Below the pieces are notes generated by a model, which saw nothing but the letters and a program-made list of their open reading frames with translations, made no database searches and was not told the origin of the DNA. Of a stretch of DNA of 64,000 bases, positions 29,393 through 39,394 are shown piece by piece. How positions within the stretch are numbered: the first letter of the stretch is position 1; each line of letters opens with the position of its first letter. Location: assembly GCF_002811245.1 (NCBI RefSeq), contig NZ_NIVQ01000003.1, forward strand, positions 62,001 to 126,000, read 5' to 3'. The position numbers and the translations under genes are program-made. The DNA comes from Vibrio salilacus. GTDB taxonomy: Bacteria > Pseudomonadota > Gammaproteobacteria > Enterobacterales > Vibrionaceae.

Positions 29393-30126
29393 AAAAATGG
29401 ATTGTAATTTTATTTGCAATGCTGCCTTCATTAGCGATGGCAGCGGGCGCGAAAGTACCACTTGATAAAGCAAACAACGATTTGACCGACCAAGCTTCGC
29501 TGCAAAATGGTGCGAAGTTGTTTATGAACTACTGTTTTGCCTGTCACTCAGCGCAATATCAGCGTTATGAGCGTGTCGGGCGTGATATTGGCATTCCCAC
29601 TGACTTACTCAAAGAGAACCTTATCTTTGATCCTGAAGCTAAGGTGGGCGATCTGATGGAAAATGCCATGAGTGAAGACTCAGCAGCGAAATGGTTTGGT
29701 GCTCCACCGCCAGACCTAACGCTTGTGGCTCGCGTGCGAGGTACAGACTGGCTTTACACTTACCTGCGCTCTTTCTATGCCGATCCTAGCCGCCCATTTG
29801 GCGTCAACAACATTGTGTTCCCAAGCGTTGGTATGCCTCACGTGCTTGAAGAGCTACAAGGTATTCCAACTCCTGTCTACGAAACGCATGTCGTAGACGG
29901 TGAGGAAGTGACAAAAGTTGTTGGTATTGAGACTGACGGAACTGGTGAAATGAACGACGAGGAATACGACAACGCTGTTCGTGATCTGGTCAACTTCCTA
30001 GAGTACTCTGGTGACCCAGTCAAACTTGAGCGTCATGCTCTAGGGTGGTGGGCGATGGCTTTCCTTGTCATCTTCACTATCGTGGTAGTACTACTGAAGA
30101 AAGAGTATTGGCGTGATGTGCACTAA
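29389..30126 (+). CDS. petC: Cytochrome c1 subunit of the bc1 complex
   Basis: The 245-residue precursor has a Sec signal peptide ending AMAAGA, one heme c site (NYCFACHSAQ, near residue 48), the axial-ligand methionine segment SVGMPHVLEELQG and a C-terminal membrane anchor (WWAMAFLVIFTIVVVLL). Its ATG overlaps the petB stop (ATGA). It completes the petABC operon and is followed by a terminator 40 bases on. Confidence 0.96.
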   Translation: MKKWIVILFAMLPSLAMAAGAKVPLDKANNDLTDQASLQNGAKLFMNYCFACHSAQYQRYERVGRDIGIPTDLLKENLIFDPEAKVGDLMENAMSEDSAAKWFGAPPPDLTLVARVRGTDWLYTYLRSFYADPSRPFGVNNIVFPSVGMPHVLEELQGIPTPVYETHVVDGEEVTKVVGIETDGTGEMNDEEYDNAVRDLVNFLEYSGDPVKLERHALGWWAMAFLVIFTIVVVLLKKEYWRDVH

Positions 30127-30166
30127 TTGTGCTAACATACCGTGCTAATTTCCAATTTTTGAACTT

Positions 30167-30200
30167 AACAATGGAGGCTTAGCCTCCATTGTTTTTTATT
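30167..30200 (+). terminator. Strong terminator between petC and sspA
   Basis: AACAATGGAGGCT (30167-30179) and its exact complement (30181-30193) form a near-continuous hairpin, followed by a run of T. The sspA ATG is only 24 bases beyond the end of this feature. Confidence 0.93.
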
Positions 30201-30223
30201 ATGTAAGTGTGCTGGAGGGCTCC

Positions 30224-30859
30224 ATGGCTGTAGCTGCCAATAAACGTTCTGTGATGACTCTATTTTCAAGTGCATCTGATATGTATAGCCATCAGGTACG
30301 TATTGTTCTAGCAGAAAAGGGTGTAAGTGTTGAAGTTGAGCTTGTCGATGAAGCAAATCTACCGGCTGAGCTGATTGAGCTTAATCCATATAAAACAGTA
30401 CCAACTTTAGTTGACCGTGAGCTTGCGCTTTACGATTCAAAGATCATCATGGAATACTTAGATGAGCGTTTCCCTCATCCACCATTGATGCCGGTTTATC
30501 CTGTGGCGCGCGGTAATAGCCGTCTTATGATTTTCCGCATTGAGAAAAACTGGTACACCCTTGCTGAAAAAGTAGTGAAAGGGAGTGCTGAAGAAGCAGA
30601 AGCTGCACGCAATAAACTGCGTAACGATCTTCTGACTCTCGGCCCTGTTTTTGCTGAGTACGAGTACTTCATGAGTGAAGAGTTCAGCTTAATTGACTGT
30701 TACCTAGCTCCGTTACTGTGGCGTTTGCCACAACTGGGTATCGAGCTTGTGGGTCCTGGTTCAAAAGAACTGAAAATTTACATGAACCGCGTCTTCGAAC
30801 GTGATTCATTCCTCGCTTCGTTGACCGAAGCGGAACGTGAAATGCGTTTGACTCGTTAA
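30224..30859 (+). CDS. sspA: Stringent starvation protein A
   Basis: The 211-residue RNA polymerase-associated protein has a glutathione S-transferase fold. MAVAANKRSVMTLFS, YSHQVRIVLAEKG, MEYLDERFPHPPLMP, LAPLLWRLPQLGIE and SLTEAEREMRL match E. coli SspA almost word for word. The ATG at 30224 follows GGAGG by 6 bases; an in-frame start at 30209 is not needed. sspB follows 11 bases later. Confidence 0.96.
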   Translation: MAVAANKRSVMTLFSSASDMYSHQVRIVLAEKGVSVEVELVDEANLPAELIELNPYKTVPTLVDRELALYDSKIIMEYLDERFPHPPLMPVYPVARGNSRLMIFRIEKNWYTLAEKVVKGSAEEAEAARNKLRNDLLTLGPVFAEYEYFMSEEFSLIDCYLAPLLWRLPQLGIELVGPGSKELKIYMNRVFERDSFLASLTEAEREMRLTR

Positions 30860-30870
30860 TTGGCGAGAAG

Positions 30871-31350
30871 ATGGATATCGTAAATATGACACCACGTCGC
30901 CCCTATATGCTTCGCGCATTTTATGAGTGGCTGGTCGATAATGATTTAACGCCTCATCTCGTGGTTGACGCAGAAATGTCTGGCGTGCGTGTTCCGGTTG
31001 AGTTTGTTCAAGATGGACAAATTATCCTTAATATCGCTCCAAGAGCGGTCGGCAACCTAGAGCTTGGCAACGAAGCGGTGACGTTTAGTGCTCGCTTTAG
31101 TGGTCGTCCTCATTCGGTAATTGTTCCTTTGTATGCGGTTCAAGCTATCTATGCGCGTGAAAATGGCGCGGGTACGATGTTTGAACCAGAAGAAGCCTAC
31201 ATGGATGAGTATCAAGAACCGGGTATTGAAGAGGTAACAGAAGAGTCTCAACCGCTCTCTGTTGCAACCGATAATGATGAGCTTGATGCATCATCAGATG
31301 AACAACCGCCAAGACCAAAAGGCCGACCAAGTCTAAGAGTCATTAAATAA
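30871..31350 (+). CDS. sspB: ClpXP protease specificity-enhancing factor SspB
   Basis: The 159-residue adaptor binds ssrA-tagged proteins stalled by tmRNA and delivers them to ClpXP. The folded domain (MTPRRPYMLRAFYEWLVDN, GVRVPVEFVQDG, NIAPRAVGNLEL, FSGRPHSVIVP) covers about residues 1-110. A long acidic linker follows, and the C-terminal tail RPSLRVIK is the ClpX-binding module. It is co-transcribed with sspA. Confidence 0.96.
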   Translation: MDIVNMTPRRPYMLRAFYEWLVDNDLTPHLVVDAEMSGVRVPVEFVQDGQIILNIAPRAVGNLELGNEAVTFSARFSGRPHSVIVPLYAVQAIYARENGAGTMFEPEEAYMDEYQEPGIEEVTEESQPLSVATDNDELDASSDEQPPRPKGRPSLRVIK

Positions 31351-31379
31351 AAAAAGCAGCGTTTTCGCTGCTTTTTTTT
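31349..31379. terminator. Bidirectional terminator between sspB and dolP
   Basis: GCAGCG (31356-31361) and CGCTGC (31366-31371) around a TTTT loop are flanked by A on the left and eight T on the right, so it serves both converging operons. Confidence 0.92.
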
Positions 31380-31395
31380 GCCTTTCTAAAAGTCA

Positions 31396-31962
31396 CTATT
31401 CTTGATAGAACGCGCGAATAACTTGCTTTACACCAGACGTATTGCGCGCAATCTCAGTGGCTTTATCAGCGTGTTGCTGGGAAACGTATCCGAGTAAGAA
31501 CACCTCTTTATCTTCGGTGATGACTTTAATCTTGATACGATTGAGCTCAGAGTCCGCCAAGAAAGCTGACTTCACTTTGGTTGTGATCCAACTGTCATGG
31601 CTGATCTCACCCACTGATAGCGGTGGTTTAACACGTAATTGGTTGTGAATGGTCGTGATGCCTTGGATGTTACGAGCTTGGCTTTCAAATTCACGTTTGA
31701 GTTGTTCGCTATTGACTTGGCCAAGCAACACGACAGTACCATTGTATGAACTCGCGGTAATGCGTGCGTTACCGCGGAAAGGAGCTTTGTTACCAATGCC
31801 AGCCACTTCAAGCTCAATATTATTGTCGTTCCAAATTTCTTGAGTGGTGCGCGGATCGATAACGATATTGGCGGTGGTTGCGGCGCCTGCCACGATTAAT
31901 CCAGCACAACCAGACGTAGTGGCGATAAATAGTGACAGTACTAGTAATTTAAACAACTTCAT
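31396..31962 (-). CDS. dolP: Outer membrane lipoprotein DolP (YraP), two BON domains
   Basis: The 188-residue lipoprotein has the lipobox TTSGCAG (Cys19). Two BON domains follow, at about 45-110 (ARITASSYNGTVVLLGQV) and 120-188 (VKVITEDKEVFLLGYVSQQHADKATEIAR). In E. coli the protein sits at the outer membrane, binds anionic phospholipid and supports BAM and septal function. It is the last gene of lpoA-yraN-diaA-dolP, 3 bases after diaA. Confidence 0.94.
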   Translation of the reverse strand: MKLFKLLVLSLFIATTSGCAGLIVAGAATTANIVIDPRTTQEIWNDNNIELEVAGIGNKAPFRGNARITASSYNGTVVLLGQVNSEQLKREFESQARNIQGITTIHNQLRVKPPLSVGEISHDSWITTKVKSAFLADSELNRIKIKVITEDKEVFLLGYVSQQHADKATEIARNTSGVKQVIRAFYQE

Positions 31963-31965
31963 TAT

Positions 31966-32556
31966 TTACTCTTCATGGGCGGGGAATAATACCTGATCGA
32001 TAAGATCACATAAACAGTGCAAGGTCACCATATGTACTTCATGAATTCGCGCCGTTCTGTGGGATGGAATACGAATCTCGACATCATGCTCGCCTAATAA
32101 GCCAGCCATTTCACCACCATCTTTACCAGTAAGTGCAATGATGGTCATATCACGAGTCACAGCCGCTTCCATCGCCTTAATAATATTTTTGCTGTTGCCG
32201 CTGGTTGAAATGGCGAGCAAAATATCGCCAGCTTGACCAAACGCACGTACCTGCTTCGAAAAAATTTCCTGATAGTGATAATCGTTAGCAACAGCAGTTA
32301 AAGTGGTATTATCCGCTGTTAATGCCATACCCGGCAAGCTAGGGCGTTCAGTTTCAAAACGGTTGAGAAGACAAGAGACAAATTGTTGGGCGTTTGAAGA
32401 AGAACCACCATTACCACAGCAAAGGATCTTATTGCCATTAAGCAGACTCGAAACCATAGCTTGAGCGGCGTGCGTAATGGCATCAGGCAAGGCTTCTGCT
32501 GCGGCGATTTGAATTTGAATGCTTTCTGTAAAACTGTCTTTAATGCTGTCTAGCAT
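31966..32556 (-). CDS. diaA: DnaA initiator-associating protein DiaA
   Basis: The 196-residue SIS-domain protein assembles DnaA at ori[45 protein letters not shown] and [16 protein letters not shown] are its blocks. [10 protein letters not shown] and the C-terminal [10 protein letters not shown] separate it from the related GmhA heptose isomerase. It lies 3 bases after yraN. Confidence 0.94.
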   Translation of the reverse strand: MLDSIKDSFTESIQIQIAAAEALPDAITHAAQAMVSSLLNGNKILCCGNGGSSSNAQQFVSCLLNRFETERPSLPGMALTADNTTLTAVANDYHYQEIFSKQVRAFGQAGDILLAISTSGNSKNIIKAMEAAVTRDMTIIALTGKDGGEMAGLLGEHDVEIRIPSHRTARIHEVHMVTLHCLCDLIDQVLFPAHEE

Positions 32557-32559
32557 TGA

Positions 32560-32925
32560 TTATCCTTGAGTAATTGCATTTTTTATCCACTCAATTTGTT
32601 TGCCTTGTTGGTGAATAGCAATCAAATCGAAGCGAAAATCTGTTGAGTAGACGGATAAGCCCTGTTTAAGTAGCCAAAGGTTGGCCGCTTTTATCAGTTT
32701 TTGCATCTTGTTCCACGTCACGGTTTCAGCCGCGTGGCCGTAAGCTTGACTATTCCGGTAGCGCACTTCGACAAAGACGATAGTGTGACCATCGCGCATG
32801 ATCAGATCTATTTCTCCACCTTTGACCGAGAAGTTTCTCTCAATTGGCGACAAGCCGCAACAGATAAGATGCTTTTCTGCTGCGACTTCGTAGTATTCGC
32901 CCTGTGTACGACTATTATTTGGCAC
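32560..32925 (-). CDS. yraN: UPF0102 family protein YraN
   Basis: The protein has about 121 residues and a predicted nuclease-like fold, with KGGEIDLIMRDG, TIVFVEVRYRNS and a conserved Glu. Its function is not settled. The start is uncertain. No ATG lies close upstream in frame, so I use the GTG at 32925, which aligns best with E. coli YraN (131 residues) and overlaps the 3' end of lpoA by 11 bases. Another GTG about 8 codons upstream is possible. Confidence 0.85.
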   Translation of the reverse strand: MPNNSRTQGEYYEVAAEKHLICCGLSPIERNFSVKGGEIDLIMRDGHTIVFVEVRYRNSQAYGHAAETVTWNKMQKLIKAANLWLLKQGLSVYSTDFRFDLIAIHQQGKQIEWIKNAITQG

Positions 32926-34726
32926 TGTGCTGCGCCCAGCTAATTTCACGCTGTACAATACAGTTTTGATCGATACTGAGTACGCCAGTATTGCCAGCAA
33001 GTGTGTAGCCCGACACGACTTTCATTTGTGGTAGGTGTTCCATTAGGCGGTAAGCATCCATACCAAGCGCTTGCAGACGTCTCTCAGCGTTAGAATCTTT
33101 TGGCCAAAGCATGTTCATTTGTGCCTGTAACGCTTCATTAGGCTGGATCAATAGTGGAATATCGCTGTACATTACGCCCGATAAATCTTCGTATTGCTGA
33201 CGACCATTATTACTTCGTGAGTTCGAATACAGTTTCGGCGGTAGGGTGTCAGGGTTCACCGCCACCTCAATAAAGGGTTTGATTAAGGTTAACTCGGTAG
33301 TTTTAGCAACGATGTAAACGGCGTCGATATCACGGCGACTGCGAGGCTGGCTCTCGAGCGCAAGATCAAGCAGCGCCTCCATTTGGGCAATGTTCTGTTG
33401 ACTGCCTTGCAGGCCGAACACTTGGTTGATATCACGTTGCAATTGGCGTTTATCACCGAAAAGATTAACCGCTACTTGGTTATCGCTGTATTTGCGCCAC
33501 TCTTGCTCAAAGGCTTCAACCACCCGTGAACCTAAACGACCCTGAGGCGCTAGAATTAGTGGGTACTGGTAACCTTGCGCGGCAAAATGTTTCGCAGCTT
33601 GCGCGACCTCTTGCTCTGGAGAGAGTGCCAGATAACAGGTGTTGTTACCCTCTTGAATCTCGTCAGGAATGTTGAGTGCTAAGGTAGGTAATGACTCAAC
33701 AAAGCTTGCCTGTGCCGCTTGCAATTTTTCGATGTTATCTTTAAGCAATGGCCCCACGACAGAATCAATGCGTTTTTCAATCAAGGTCGCTTCTAGCTCT
33801 TTGATAGAGACGCTATTGGTATCAATGATGGTGAGTGTGGCGGTTTCATCTCGGTCAGCATCATTCATCATTTCAAGAATGAAACCATCGCGTATAAGCT
33901 TCGCTTGTTGGGCAAATTTGCCACTCAGAGGTAACAGCAAAGCCGTATTGACCGGTTTGGTCAGTTCGAGTGCCAAGATGTCTAACAGCGTTTGTGGCGT
34001 ATAGATCGCTGCGGGATGGTTCGGATGAGTCGTGAGCCACTCTTGAATTGCACGTTTTAATTCAGGCAATTGATTCGAGAGGTTTTTGCTTACTCGTGCC
34101 AGATCAAGCCAAGCTGAAAATTGGCGATTGGACTCTTGCTGAGCGACTTCTTCAAGTTTAAAAGCCGAGTATGGATTTAGATTGCGCCAAATCATATCTA
34201 CGGCTTGCTGTTGTTGGTCTTGTTCAAGGTATCGACTAGAGAGTGACGTTTCTCGAGCGACATTTAAACGATCATTTTGCTGAGCAAACAGTGAGGCGCG
34301 CAACTGATGATAGGCGAGCCACTGTTGGTCAGCTAACTGCCACGAAGGCGCAAAGTTGAGCAGGGATAGCGCTTCTGCGTACTGATTTCCTGCAAACAGC
34401 AATTGTGCTCGGGCAAGTTGCCATTCGGCTTGCTGCATGTCGCTAAGCGATTGACGAGCGAGGCGCTTGGAAAGCAGTTGTGCTTGTGTGGTGTCACCCG
34501 CTTCAACCGAAGCTTTTAGCGCCATAATCAACCAGTCATTTTGCAGCGAGCCCTGACTACTATCAGCGCGCATTAAATAGGTTTGGGTCGGTTGATTTGG
34601 ATCTAGGGTAATATTGACACTTTGTGGCGTCTTGGGTGCAGAAGAACACGCTGCCAAAGTGACAGCAAGTGCTACAGGAGTCAGTAAGCGTGTTACACTG
34701 CGACGCTTTTGGTTATTCTTAGCCAT
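32915..34726 (-). CDS. lpoA: Outer membrane lipoprotein LpoA, activator of PBP1a
   Basis: The 603-residue lipoprotein has lipobox LAACSS. An N-terminal TPR-like helical domain (about 40-260) carries YLMRADSSQGSLQNDWL and repeated LLSKRLA/ALSLLN helices, and a C-terminal periplasmic binding protein fold (about 260-603) starts NTALLLPLSGKFAQQAKLIRDG. It spans the periplasm to stimulate the bifunctional synthase PBP1a. I begin at MAKNNQKRRS (34726), as in the family; the in-frame extension to 34789 would place residues before the basic signal-peptide start. It heads the operon and is divergent from rsmI. Confidence 0.94.
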   Translation of the reverse strand: MAKNNQKRRSVTRLLTPVALAVTLAACSSAPKTPQSVNITLDPNQPTQTYLMRADSSQGSLQNDWLIMALKASVEAGDTTQAQLLSKRLARQSLSDMQQAEWQLARAQLLFAGNQYAEALSLLNFAPSWQLADQQWLAYHQLRASLFAQQNDRLNVARETSLSSRYLEQDQQQQAVDMIWRNLNPYSAFKLEEVAQQESNRQFSAWLDLARVSKNLSNQLPELKRAIQEWLTTHPNHPAAIYTPQTLLDILALELTKPVNTALLLPLSGKFAQQAKLIRDGFILEMMNDADRDETATLTIIDTNSVSIKELEATLIEKRIDSVVGPLLKDNIEKLQAAQASFVESLPTLALNIPDEIQEGNNTCYLALSPEQEVAQAAKHFAAQGYQYPLILAPQGRLGSRVVEAFEQEWRKYSDNQVAVNLFGDKRQLQRDINQVFGLQGSQQNIAQMEALLDLALESQPRSRRDIDAVYIVAKTTELTLIKPFIEVAVNPDTLPPKLYSNSRSNNGRQQYEDLSGVMYSDIPLLIQPNEALQAQMNMLWPKDSNAERRLQALGMDAYRLMEHLPQMKVVSGYTLAGNTGVLSIDQNCIVQREISWAQHSAK

Positions 34727-34789
34727 GAGTTCTTTATCAAATCCGTATAAAATTGTGTCTATATTAATCGTTGAAGTGATGGTAAACAA

Positions 34790-35653
34790 ATGACAGATAA
34801 CAAAACCTTACCAAATGAGGTACCGACTCTTTATATCGTTCCAACGCCAATTGGCAATTTGGGTGATATTACTCAACGAGCAATCGAAGTGCTTTCGAGC
34901 GTTGATCTTATTGCCGCTGAAGATACTCGGCATACTGGCAAATTGTTGTCTCACTTCAATATTCAAACCAAAACTTATGCTCTCCATGATCATAACGAAC
35001 AGCAGAAAGCGCAAGTATTAGTCGATAAATTGTTAGCTGGGTACTCTATTGCACTCGTTTCTGATGCAGGCACCCCATTAATTAGTGATCCAGGGTATCA
35101 TCTTGTCACACAATGTCGTCAGGCTGGAGTTAAAGTTGTGCCGCTGCCAGGAGCATGCGCCGTGATTACTGCGTTAAGTGCATCAGGGTTACCTTCTGAT
35201 CGATTTAGTTTTGAAGGCTTTTTGCCAGCAAAGAGCAAAGGGCGTAAAGATAGATTCCTTGATATCGCCAAAGTGGAACGCACTTGTATTTTTTATGAAT
35301 CCCCGCATCGCATTTTAGATTCTCTGGATGACATGCTGGAGGTTTTAGGCCCTGAGCGAGAAGTGGTGTTGGCGCGTGAATTGACCAAAACCTTTGAAAC
35401 CATTCAAGGAATGTCTTTGGGTGAGTTGATTGAGTGGGTGAAATCCGACTCGAATCAGCAAAGAGGAGAGATGGCGCTCCTGATTCACGGCTATCGCACC
35501 ACAGCAGAGGATACGTTACCCGACGAGGTGACGCGAACTCTAGCGATTTTGACCAAAGAGCTGCCGTTGAAAAAAGCCGCAGCGTTAACGGCTGAGATCT
35601 ACAATCTCAAGAAAAACGCACTGTATAAATGGGGTTTAGACAACCTTGAGTAG
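34790..35653 (+). CDS. rsmI: 16S rRNA 2'-O-ribose C1402 methyltransferase
   Basis: The 287-residue SAM-dependent enzyme of the tetrapyrrole methylase fold modifies C1402 in the decoding centre. Motifs are [59 protein letters not shown] and FYESPHRI. The C-terminal part ([19 protein letters not shown]) is the usual helical tail. It is 63 bases from the divergent lpoA, as in E. coli. Confidence 0.96.
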   Translation: MTDNKTLPNEVPTLYIVPTPIGNLGDITQRAIEVLSSVDLIAAEDTRHTGKLLSHFNIQTKTYALHDHNEQQKAQVLVDKLLAGYSIALVSDAGTPLISDPGYHLVTQCRQAGVKVVPLPGACAVITALSASGLPSDRFSFEGFLPAKSKGRKDRFLDIAKVERTCIFYESPHRILDSLDDMLEVLGPEREVVLARELTKTFETIQGMSLGELIEWVKSDSNQQRGEMALLIHGYRTTAEDTLPDEVTRTLAILTKELPLKKAAALTAEIYNLKKNALYKWGLDNLE

Positions 35654-35759
35654 GTCATTGACGTAATTGTGTTCAAAAAACTGCCACTTAGTTGCTTGAT
35701 TGGGGCATATTTGTGATCTTGCTAGACACTGTGCTCTGAACTCTATACAATCCGCCCTC
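35654..35759 (+). promoter_or_regulatory. rnpB promoter region
   Basis: TAGACA (35723-35728) and TACAAT (35746-35751) are exactly 17 bases apart. The discriminator CCGCCCTC between -10 and the RNA is GC-rich, as in stable-RNA promoters under growth-rate or stringent control. The RNA would start at about 35760. Confidence 0.65.
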
Positions 35760-36201
<442 letters not shown>

Positions 36202-36207
36202 ATTCGA

Positions 36208-36244
36208 AACCCATCGTAACGTAAACTGTTATGATGGGTTTTTT
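36208..36244 (+). terminator. Terminator of rnpB
   Basis: AACCCATCGTAAC (36208-36220) pairs with GTTATGATGGGTT (36228-36240), with one G-U pair and a 7-base loop, followed by T. Confidence 0.92.
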
Positions 36245-36388
36245 GCTTTTAATTGACCAAATTAATTTTCTTGCGATTAAACTTAGCGCAAAATCACGTG
36301 TTCTCACGCGCTAGTGGTGGCGATAAGCCACTAAATCAGTACACTGGGGAATCTTAATTCGTCAATGCGACCGCCACATGAGATAACT

Positions 36389-37339
36389 ATGACCGAAGCA
36401 TTCAAACACATATCTGTACTCCTTAATGAATCTATCGATGGTTTAGCCATTAAACCAGACGGTATCTATATTGACGGTACTTTTGGTCGCGGCGGTCATA
36501 GCCGAACTATTTTATCGAAACTGGGTGACAATGGTCGCCTATACAGTATCGACCGCGACCCACAAGCGATTGCAGAAGCGCAGACCATTGACGATCCACG
36601 CTTTACGATTATTCACGGTCCTTTCTCTGGCATGGCGCAATATGCTGCCGACTATGACCTCGTTGGTAAAGTCGATGGTGTCCTGCTTGATCTTGGCGTT
36701 TCTTCGCCACAACTTGATGATGCTGAACGCGGTTTTAGCTTTATGAAAGATGGCCCACTTGATATGCGCATGGACCCAACCTCTGGCATCCCTGTTTCTC
36801 AATGGTTGTTGGAAGCTGACTTGGATGACATTACTTGGGTTATTCGCGAGTTCGGTGAAGATAAACACGCCCGTCGCATTGCCAAAGGGATTGCCGCTTA
36901 CCGTGATAATGCCGAGAACGAGCCGTTAACTCGCACCAGTCAATTGGCGAAATTGATCTCAGAAGCGGCACCGAAAAGTTTCAAAGAGAAAAAGCACCCA
37001 GCCACTCGTGCATTCCAAGCTTTTCGCATCTACATCAACAGTGAGTTGGAAGAGATTGATACGGCTTTAAAAGGCGCGGCGAGTATTCTTGCTCCTCAAG
37101 GTCGTTTATCTGTGATCAGTTTCCATTCACTTGAAGATCGCATGGTGAAACGTTTTATTCGTAAAGAGAGTCAAGGCCCGCAAGTGCCTCATGGTATTCC
37201 GATGACCGAAGATCAAATTAGAGCGCTGGGCAGTGCTAATTTGAAACCTGTCGGCAAAGCGATTAAACCTTCAGTCGAAGAGGTTGAAGTTAACACCCGA
37301 TCTCGCAGCTCTGTGCTTCGTATTGCCGAGAAACTATAA
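36389..37339 (+). CDS. rsmH: 16S rRNA (cytosine-N4) C1402 methyltransferase
   Basis: The 316-residue enzyme methylates the base of C1402, the same nucleotide whose ribose is modified by RsmI encoded 0.7 kb upstream. [14 protein letters not shown] is the SAM-binding motif; [12 protein letters not shown] and [15 protein letters not shown] are further family blocks. I start at the ATG at 36389, with GAG 7 bases upstream; 8 extra codons to 36365 lack a site. It heads the dcw cluster here: there is no mraZ between it and rnpB. Confidence 0.96.
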   Translation: MTEAFKHISVLLNESIDGLAIKPDGIYIDGTFGRGGHSRTILSKLGDNGRLYSIDRDPQAIAEAQTIDDPRFTIIHGPFSGMAQYAADYDLVGKVDGVLLDLGVSSPQLDDAERGFSFMKDGPLDMRMDPTSGIPVSQWLLEADLDDITWVIREFGEDKHARRIAKGIAAYRDNAENEPLTRTSQLAKLISEAAPKSFKEKKHPATRAFQAFRIYINSELEEIDTALKGAASILAPQGRLSVISFHSLEDRMVKRFIRKESQGPQVPHGIPMTEDQIRALGSANLKPVGKAIKPSVEEVEVNTRSRSSVLRIAEKL

Positions 37340-37344
37340 CCACC

Positions 37345-37662
37345 ATGAGCAGTGCCACTCCAAATCTCGCTAAATTGATCGCCCTTGATCTCTTGGGTGT
37401 TGGTCGAGTGCCATTGATCATGTTGATATTGATTTTTACCAGTGCGATGGGGGTTGTGTTTATCACCCATCACACTCGTCAAGCGGTCACGGAAAAAGAC
37501 CAGGCCCTGGTTGAACGTGAGCGCTTGGATAATGAATGGCGCAATTTACTACTTGAGGAAACCGCGCTGGCTGAGCACAGCCGCGTGCAAGATATTGCTA
37601 AGCGCGACCTCGAAATGAAGCGCCCAGATTCTGAAAAAGAAGTCATCGTTAACTTCCCATGA
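37345..37662 (+). CDS. ftsL: Cell division protein FtsL
   Basis: The 105-residue bitopic protein has a short cytoplasmic tail, one membrane helix (about 21-42, VPLIMLILIFTSAMGVVF) and a periplasmic leucine-zipper-like coiled coil (VERERLDNEWRNLLLEE). It joins FtsB and FtsQ and helps activate FtsWI. It overlaps ftsI by four bases (ATGA). It is slightly shorter than E. coli FtsL. Confidence 0.93.
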   Translation: MSSATPNLAKLIALDLLGVGRVPLIMLILIFTSAMGVVFITHHTRQAVTEKDQALVERERLDNEWRNLLLEETALAEHSRVQDIAKRDLEMKRPDSEKEVIVNFP

Positions 37663-39383
37663 GCAAGAAAGTCAAAGTTGTAGAGCCTAAAAAACAACCA
37701 CAACCACCAACGCTGATTCGGTGGCGTTTCTACTTGATATTGGTGTTCGTTTTTGCCGCCTTCGCCGCATTGGCTGGGCGTATCGCTTATATCCAAATTT
37801 TTGAACCGGATAATCTGATCAAGCAAGGCGATATGCGCTCGGTTCGCGCCAAAACGCTGCACTCCGCTCGTGGGATTATTTCTGATCGTAATGGTGAGCC
37901 TTTGGCGGTCAGTGTGCCAGTCGAAGCCGTTTGGGCCGATCCTGTCACTATTTTTAAGCAAGGTGGGCTAGAGGACATTAACCGCTGGTACGCCCTCGCT
38001 GATGTACTTGGTATAAAACGCCAAGACTTAATCGAAAAAATCAAACGTAATCAAAGTCGTCGTTTCATCTATCTGCAGCGCCAAGTTAGCCCGGCGATGG
38101 CGAATTATATCCGTGAGTTAAAATTGGCCGGAGTAGGGCTTAAAGCAGAGTCTCGTCGTTACTATCCTGCTGGTGAGGTAAGTGCCCACTTAGTTGGCGT
38201 GACTGGTATTGATGGTCATGGCTTAGAAGGGGTAGAGCGAAGTTACGATAAGTGGCTTACCGGAGAAGCGGGCAAACGCATTATCCGTAAAGACCGCTAT
38301 GGTCGTGTGGTCGAGAACATCTCCCTTGAGGAGCGTGAAGAAGGCAAACCTCTCGAATTAACCATCGACCAACGGATTCAGGCCATCGCTTATCGAGCGA
38401 TAAAGCAGGCGGTAGCGGATTATCGTGCTACCTCAGGGTCGGTGGTGATTCTGGATGTTAAAACCGGTGCGGTGTTGGCTATGGTCAATGCTCCCTCATA
38501 CAACCCTAATAATCGCTCTGACCTACAATCGGCGAAAATGCGTAACCGAGTGATTACTGATGCGTTTGAACCAGGCTCTACGGTCAAACCTTTTGTGGTT
38601 TTAGCGGCACTAGAAAATGGTGTAGCTGACGACAGCACGGTGATCGATACTGGTAATGGCATCATGCAGATTGGTGGCAGCCGCGTGCGTGATACCTCAA
38701 AGGTTGGTAAAGCAGACTTAACCACGATTCTCAAGAAATCGAGTAACATCGGTGTGGCGAAGTTGGCGCTTGAGATGCCGCTGGAGGCTTTACTTGGTAT
38801 GTACAGCTCGGTCGGTTTTGGTGAATTGTCGGGTCTGAATCTAGTGGGTGAAACACAAGGTATTTTTCCCAACCGTCGCCGTTGGTCTAAATTTGAAATC
38901 GCCACACTCTCATTTGGTTATGGTTTGACCATTACCCCACTGCAACTTGCTCATGCTTATGCCACTCTCGGTAACTTGGGTGAATACCAACCCGTGCACA
39001 TTATCGAAAGTAACCAACGTGATCTGTCTAAACAGGTGATTGATCGTGAAAACGCGCGCAAAGTATTGGCAATGCTTGAAACTGTGGCGCAACCGGGGGG
39101 GACGGCCATCAAAGCCGCGGTACCTGGTTATCGCATTGCGGCGAAAACGGGAACGTCTCGTAAAGCGATTGCGGGCGGTTATGGTGATGAGTATTTTGCC
39201 TACACAGCAGGCATTGCTCCCGCGAGTGATCCGCGTGTCGCGATGGTAGTTGTCGTTAACGAACCTCAAGGCGATAACTATTACGGTGGTTCAGTCGCCG
39301 GGCCAGTTTTTGCCGAAATATTGAAAGGGACGCTGCAAATATTAAATGTGGCCCCTGATGAAAATAGATTTAAACAAGATTAA
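37659..39383 (+). CDS. ftsI: Septal peptidoglycan transpeptidase FtsI (PBP3)
   Basis: The 574-residue class B penicillin-binding protein has a membrane anchor at about 21-45, a pedestal domain and a transpeptidase domain. The active-site serine is Ser307 in EPGSTVKPF, the same number as in E. coli. SSN ([10 protein letters not shown]) and KTGT ([10 protein letters not shown]) complete the site. It crosslinks septal wall with FtsW. It overlaps ftsL by four bases. Confidence 0.97.
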   Translation: MSKKVKVVEPKKQPQPPTLIRWRFYLILVFVFAAFAALAGRIAYIQIFEPDNLIKQGDMRSVRAKTLHSARGIISDRNGEPLAVSVPVEAVWADPVTIFKQGGLEDINRWYALADVLGIKRQDLIEKIKRNQSRRFIYLQRQVSPAMANYIRELKLAGVGLKAESRRYYPAGEVSAHLVGVTGIDGHGLEGVERSYDKWLTGEAGKRIIRKDRYGRVVENISLEEREEGKPLELTIDQRIQAIAYRAIKQAVADYRATSGSVVILDVKTGAVLAMVNAPSYNPNNRSDLQSAKMRNRVITDAFEPGSTVKPFVVLAALENGVADDSTVIDTGNGIMQIGGSRVRDTSKVGKADLTTILKKSSNIGVAKLALEMPLEALLGMYSSVGFGELSGLNLVGETQGIFPNRRRWSKFEIATLSFGYGLTITPLQLAHAYATLGNLGEYQPVHIIESNQRDLSKQVIDRENARKVLAMLETVAQPGGTAIKAAVPGYRIAAKTGTSRKAIAGGYGDEYFAYTAGIAPASDPRVAMVVVVNEPQGDNYYGGSVAGPVFAEILKGTLQILNVAPDENRFKQD

Positions 39384-39394
39384 GTGAGTTTACC

